Assembly (NCBI RefSeq): GCF_000214175.1
Contig: NC_015564.1
Coordinates: forward strand, 4,526,001 to 4,590,000
Direction of reading: 5' to 3'
Origin: Hoyosella subflava DQS3-9A1
GTDB lineage: Bacteria > Actinomycetota > Actinomycetes > Mycobacteriales > Mycobacteriaceae
DNA: 64,000 nucleotides
How positions within the stretch are numbered: the first letter of the stretch is position 1; every line of letters begins with the position of its first letter. The notes below the pieces were generated by a model that had not been told where the DNA came from, ran no database searches, and saw only the letters and a program-made list of their open reading frames with translations. Of the stretch, positions 60,710 through 64,000 are shown in pieces. The translations under genes and the position numbers were made by a program.

Positions 60710-62634
60710 GCGGGGGAATCGCGTCGACCGTGTGGCTGCTGCCGGCCCTCCCTCTGGTCGGCGCGCTGGTGCTGCTCCTAGCTGGCCGGCGCAGTGACCC
60801 GTGGGGTCACCTGCTCGGCTGCGCCACCGCCATCGCGTCGTTCGCGCTCGGGGTTGCGCTGTTCTTCGACATGGCGGGACGTGATAAGGCCGACCGTGTC
60901 ATGCACCAGAGCCTCTTCAGCTGGGTGCCAGTGGCTGAACTGCAGGTGGACTTCGGTCTGCAACTCGACCAGCTCTCCATGTGTTTCGTCCTGCTGATCA
61001 CCGGTGTCGGTTCCCTGATTCACGTCTATTCGATCGGGTACATGGACCATGATCCCGAACGCCGGAAGTTCTTCGCGTACCTGAACCTCTTCCTCGCCGC
61101 GATGCTGCTTCTCGTGCTCGCCGACAACTACCTCGGCCTGTACGTGGGATGGGAAGGCGTGGGTCTTGCGTCATACCTCTTGATCGGGTTCTGGCAGCAC
61201 AAGCCGTCCGCGGCGACCGCCGCGAAAAAAGCGTTCCTTGTCAACCGCGTCGGAGACATGGGTCTCGCCATCGCGATGATGATCATGTTCGTGACGTTCG
61301 GTACGGTCGCCTTCAGCGAAGTTTTCGCTGGCGCGGATGGCGCCAGCGACGGCGTACTTACTGCCCTGGGTTTCCTGCTGCTGCTCGGTGCGTGCGGTAA
61401 ATCAGCACAGGTGCCGCTGCAATCCTGGCTCGGAGACGCCATGGAAGGCCCGACACCGGTGTCCGCACTGATCCACGCAGCCACGATGGTGACCGCAGGC
61501 GTGTACTTGATCACCAGGTCCGGCCCGATCTTCGACCTTTCCCCCACCGCGCAGATGGCCGTCGTGATCGTCGGAGCGGTGACGCTGCTGTTCGGTGCAA
61601 TTATCGGCTGCGCGAAAGACGACATCAAAAAGGCGCTCGCTGCATCGACGATGAGCCAGATCGGCTACATGGTGCTGGCAGCTGGGCTCGGGCCCGCGGG
61701 CTACGCGTTCGCGATCATGCACCTGCTCACCCATGGCTTCTTCAAAGCCGGGCTTTTCCTCGGCGCGGGCTCCGTCATGCACGGCATGAATGACGAGGTC
61801 AACATGCGCCGGTACGGCGGACTGCGGACCGTCATGCCGATCACGTTCGTGACGTTCGGCTTGGGGTACCTTGCCATCATCGGTGTCCCTCCGTTCGCCG
61901 GGTTCTTCTCCAAAGAAGGAATTATCGAAGTTGCCATCGACTCGGGCGGCGTGAAGGGCGTCGTGCTCGGCGCGGCAGTGCTGTTCGGTGCAGGTCTCAC
62001 GGCCTACTACATGACCCGCGTCATGATCTTGACGTTCTTCGGGGACCGTCGCTGGGAACCCTCCCTGGGCGAGCGAAGCGACGGGGAGTTTACAGCCCTA
62101 CACCCGCACGAATCCCCCAGCGTGATGACCGCGCCGATGATCCTTATCGCCATCGGTTCCGTCGCGTCCGGCGCCTTCCTCGCACTCGGCGGCCGCCTCG
62201 AGCACTGGCTGGAACCCGTTGTCGGTTCCCACGACGGTGAGCATGTGGTCCCCGTGTGGGTCATCACGACGCTTGCGCTCGGAGTTGTCGCCATCGGCGT
62301 CGCAGTGGCCGTACGACAGTACGCGGGCCGCGACATTCCGGTGGTCGCTCCCACCGACGTTTCGGCCGTCACCGTGGCGGCCCGTCGAGACTTGTACGGG
62401 GACGCAGTGAACGAAACGGTCTTCATGCGGCCCGGGCAGCAATTCACCCATACCGCAGCTGTCGTTGACGACAAGGTCGTGGACGGCGCCGTGGGCGGCG
62501 TTGCCGTACTCGTCGGCGGTTTATCATCGCAGGTCAGGCGAATACAGACGGGCTTCACGCGGTCGTACGCGCTGTACATGCTGATCGGGGCGGCCCTCGT
62601 CATCGCGGCGATGCTGCTAGGAGGGGCGCTATGA
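60706..62634 (+). CDS. nuoL: NADH-quinone oxidoreductase subunit L
   Basis: A 642-residue antiporter-like membrane subunit at the distal end of complex I. The first half has the proton-channel residues in [52 protein letters not shown]-type sequence at about 240-275, and [18 protein letters not shown] at about 305. About 15 helices are expected, and a long C-terminal region includes the lateral helix. GGGGCAG precedes the ATG. The stop overlaps nuoM (ATGA). Confidence 0.98.
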   Translation: MSGGIASTVWLLPALPLVGALVLLLAGRRSDPWGHLLGCATAIASFALGVALFFDMAGRDKADRVMHQSLFSWVPVAELQVDFGLQLDQLSMCFVLLITGVGSLIHVYSIGYMDHDPERRKFFAYLNLFLAAMLLLVLADNYLGLYVGWEGVGLASYLLIGFWQHKPSAATAAKKAFLVNRVGDMGLAIAMMIMFVTFGTVAFSEVFAGADGASDGVLTALGFLLLLGACGKSAQVPLQSWLGDAMEGPTPVSALIHAATMVTAGVYLITRSGPIFDLSPTAQMAVVIVGAVTLLFGAIIGCAKDDIKKALAASTMSQIGYMVLAAGLGPAGYAFAIMHLLTHGFFKAGLFLGAGSVMHGMNDEVNMRRYGGLRTVMPITFVTFGLGYLAIIGVPPFAGFFSKEGIIEVAIDSGGVKGVVLGAAVLFGAGLTAYYMTRVMILTFFGDRRWEPSLGERSDGEFTALHPHESPSVMTAPMILIAIGSVASGAFLALGGRLEHWLEPVVGSHDGEHVVPVWVITTLALGVVAIGVAVAVRQYAGRDIPVVAPTDVSAVTVAARRDLYGDAVNETVFMRPGQQFTHTAAVVDDKVVDGAVGGVAVLVGGLSSQVRRIQTGFTRSYALYMLIGAALVIAAMLLGGAL

Positions 62635-64000
62635 ACAGTTTCCCCTGGCTGACGGCCCTATGGGTGACACCACTCATCGGCGCACTCGCGATCATGTTCG
62701 TGCCCGCACCGGCTCGGCAGCTCGCAAAATCCATCGCACTGGGCGCGTCGATCGTGGTGCTCGGCATCGTCGTCGCACTCCTCGTCAGCTTCGACCCGGC
62801 GGGCGAGCAATACCAGTTCGTCGAGTCGCGCACGTGGATCCCCGCGCTTGGCGCCAGCTACACGCTGGGACTGGATGGTATCGGCCTGATCCTCGTCCTC
62901 CTTACAGCCGCCTTGATGCCTTTGCTTCTGCTCGCGGCATGGCGGGATGACGACGACAGCCTCCCCGGCGGAGGTTTCCCCGGACGGCGCCGACCGACCC
63001 ACACCTACGTCGCACTGATGCTCATGGTGCAGGCGATGGTGATGGTTACCTTCACATCGCTCGACATCCTGCTGTTCTACATCTTCTTCGAGGCGATGCT
63101 GATCCCGATGTACTTCCTCATCGGTGGTTTCGGTGGCCCCAACCGCGCAGCCGCTGCCGTGAAGTTCCTGCTGTACAACCTGTTCGGCGGGCTGATAATG
63201 CTCGCGGCTGTCATCGGACTGTTCGTCGTCACCGCCGACATCGGGGAGAACGGCCGCGGCACGTTCGACTTCCGGACCGTGGTCGCCGCTGTCTCCACTG
63301 GTGAGCTCGGAATCGACCCCGCCATCGCGAAGCTGCTGTTCCTCGGATTCACATTCGCCTTTGCCGTGAAGGCGCCGCTGTGGCCGTTCCACACCTGGCT
63401 GCCGGGCGCCGCCGTCCAAGCGACACCCGCGAGCGCGGTGCTCATGATGGCGATCGTCGACAAGGTCGGGACGTTCGCGATGCTGCGCTACAGCTTGCAG
63501 TTGTTCCCCGACGCATCCCAGTACTTTGCGCCGCTCATCATCACGCTCGCAGTCATCGGAATCATCTACGGCGCGGTGCTCGCGATCGCCCAGACAGATG
63601 TGATGCGACTGATCGCGTACACCTCGATCTCACACTTCGGGTTCATCATCCTCGGCATCTTTGCGATGACCAGCCAGAGCCAAGCGGGCTCGGCGCTATA
63701 CATGGTCAACCATGGCGTCGCTACTGCCGCACTGTTCCTGGTCGCCGGTTTCCTCGTGACGCGTCGCGGGACCCGCGCGATCAGCGACTACGGCGGTGTG
63801 CAGAAAGTCGCACCGATCATGGCTGGCTCTTTCCTCGTTGCCGGCCTCGCGACGCTGTCGCTGCCTGGGCTCGCCCCATTCATCAGCGAGTTCCTCGTCC
63901 TCATCGGCACATTCGGGCGATACCCGGTCGCCGCGATCTTTGCGACAACAACGTTCGTGCTCGCCGCGATCTACATATTGTGGACCTATCAGCGAATGAT
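62631..64000 (+). CDS. nuoM: NADH-quinone oxidoreductase subunit M (partial)
   Basis: The first 456 residues of the second antiporter-like subunit; the gene leaves the window at the right edge. GGAGGGG is 4-5 bases before ATG 62631, which overlaps the nuoL stop. The conserved Glu is in [17 protein letters not shown], and the first channel Lys lies in [41 protein letters not shown]. The common LPDAH segment reads LPGAA here, a variant in the loop, with the channel Lys kept. nuoN is expected next. Confidence 0.97.
   Translation, partial: MNSFPWLTALWVTPLIGALAIMFVPAPARQLAKSIALGASIVVLGIVVALLVSFDPAGEQYQFVESRTWIPALGASYTLGLDGIGLILVLLTAALMPLLLLAAWRDDDDSLPGGGFPGRRRPTHTYVALMLMVQAMVMVTFTSLDILLFYIFFEAMLIPMYFLIGGFGGPNRAAAAVKFLLYNLFGGLIMLAAVIGLFVVTADIGENGRGTFDFRTVVAAVSTGELGIDPAIAKLLFLGFTFAFAVKAPLWPFHTWLPGAAVQATPASAVLMMAIVDKVGTFAMLRYSLQLFPDASQYFAPLIITLAVIGIIYGAVLAIAQTDVMRLIAYTSISHFGFIILGIFAMTSQSQAGSALYMVNHGVATAALFLVAGFLVTRRGTRAISDYGGVQKVAPIMAGSFLVAGLATLSLPGLAPFISEFLVLIGTFGRYPVAAIFATTTFVLAAIYILWTYQRM

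Overview
The window reads as a chromosomal segment of a high-GC actinobacterium of the order Mycobacteriales (the Mycobacterium/Rhodococcus/Hoyosella side). Signs of this are the 14-subunit type complex I operon with actinobacterial features (long NuoE tail, 805-residue NuoG), a response regulator resembling mycobacterial Rv3143 on the nuo side of the map, frequent GTG starts, ATGA gene overlaps, and a CsbD/J-like/MmyB-like gene set common in this group. The genus is not fixed by the sequence. I saw no tRNA, rRNA, CRISPR array, integrase or insertion sequence.

Left part (1-7135): a polyol utilisation locus. A SorC-family regulator, a solute-binding lipoprotein and an ABC permease (cut by the left edge) lie on the minus strand. 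Two polyol dehydrogenases diverge from them on the plus strand, and a xylulokinase converges on these. Together they would import a pentitol or hexitol, oxidise it to a ketose and phosphorylate xylulose.

7300-15930: an MmyB-like XRE regulator, a TetR regulator, a DUF2236 (MpaB-like) oxygenase, a divergent acyl-CoA oxidase/dehydrogenase, a small membrane protein, a Tat-exported protein coupled to a GMC oxidoreductase, and a TipA-like MerR regulator. This part is rich in operator-like palindromes, including three sites at an exact 21-bp period and one operator shared by two separate promoters.

15977-27280: a two-component system with a divergent membrane protein, a J-like small protein, a CsbD protein, a PF10118 hydrolase with a flavin/[2Fe-2S] reductase, a PHP phosphoesterase, a GH63 glucosylglycerate-hydrolase-like enzyme, an Rv3143-like receiver protein, a CBS protein, and an alcohol dehydrogenase/DUF4334 pair with a divergent TetR and two matching 18-bp operators.

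27351-49796: one 22.4-kb gene for a six-module non-ribosomal peptide synthetase, C-A-T-E / C-A-T / C-A-T-E / C-A-T / C-A-T / C-A-T-TE. The first C domain has no partner module in front, so an acyl or aryl cap is likely. Five of the six adenylation pockets are nearly the same. No MbtH, carrier-protein transferase, exporter or tailoring gene is beside it, so its product is unknown. It is the best candidate here for an undescribed system.

50109-64000: nuoABCDEFGHIJKLM, tightly coupled, nuoM cut by the right edge. A 19-codon ORF bridges the only long gap in the later part of the operon (nuoK-nuoL).
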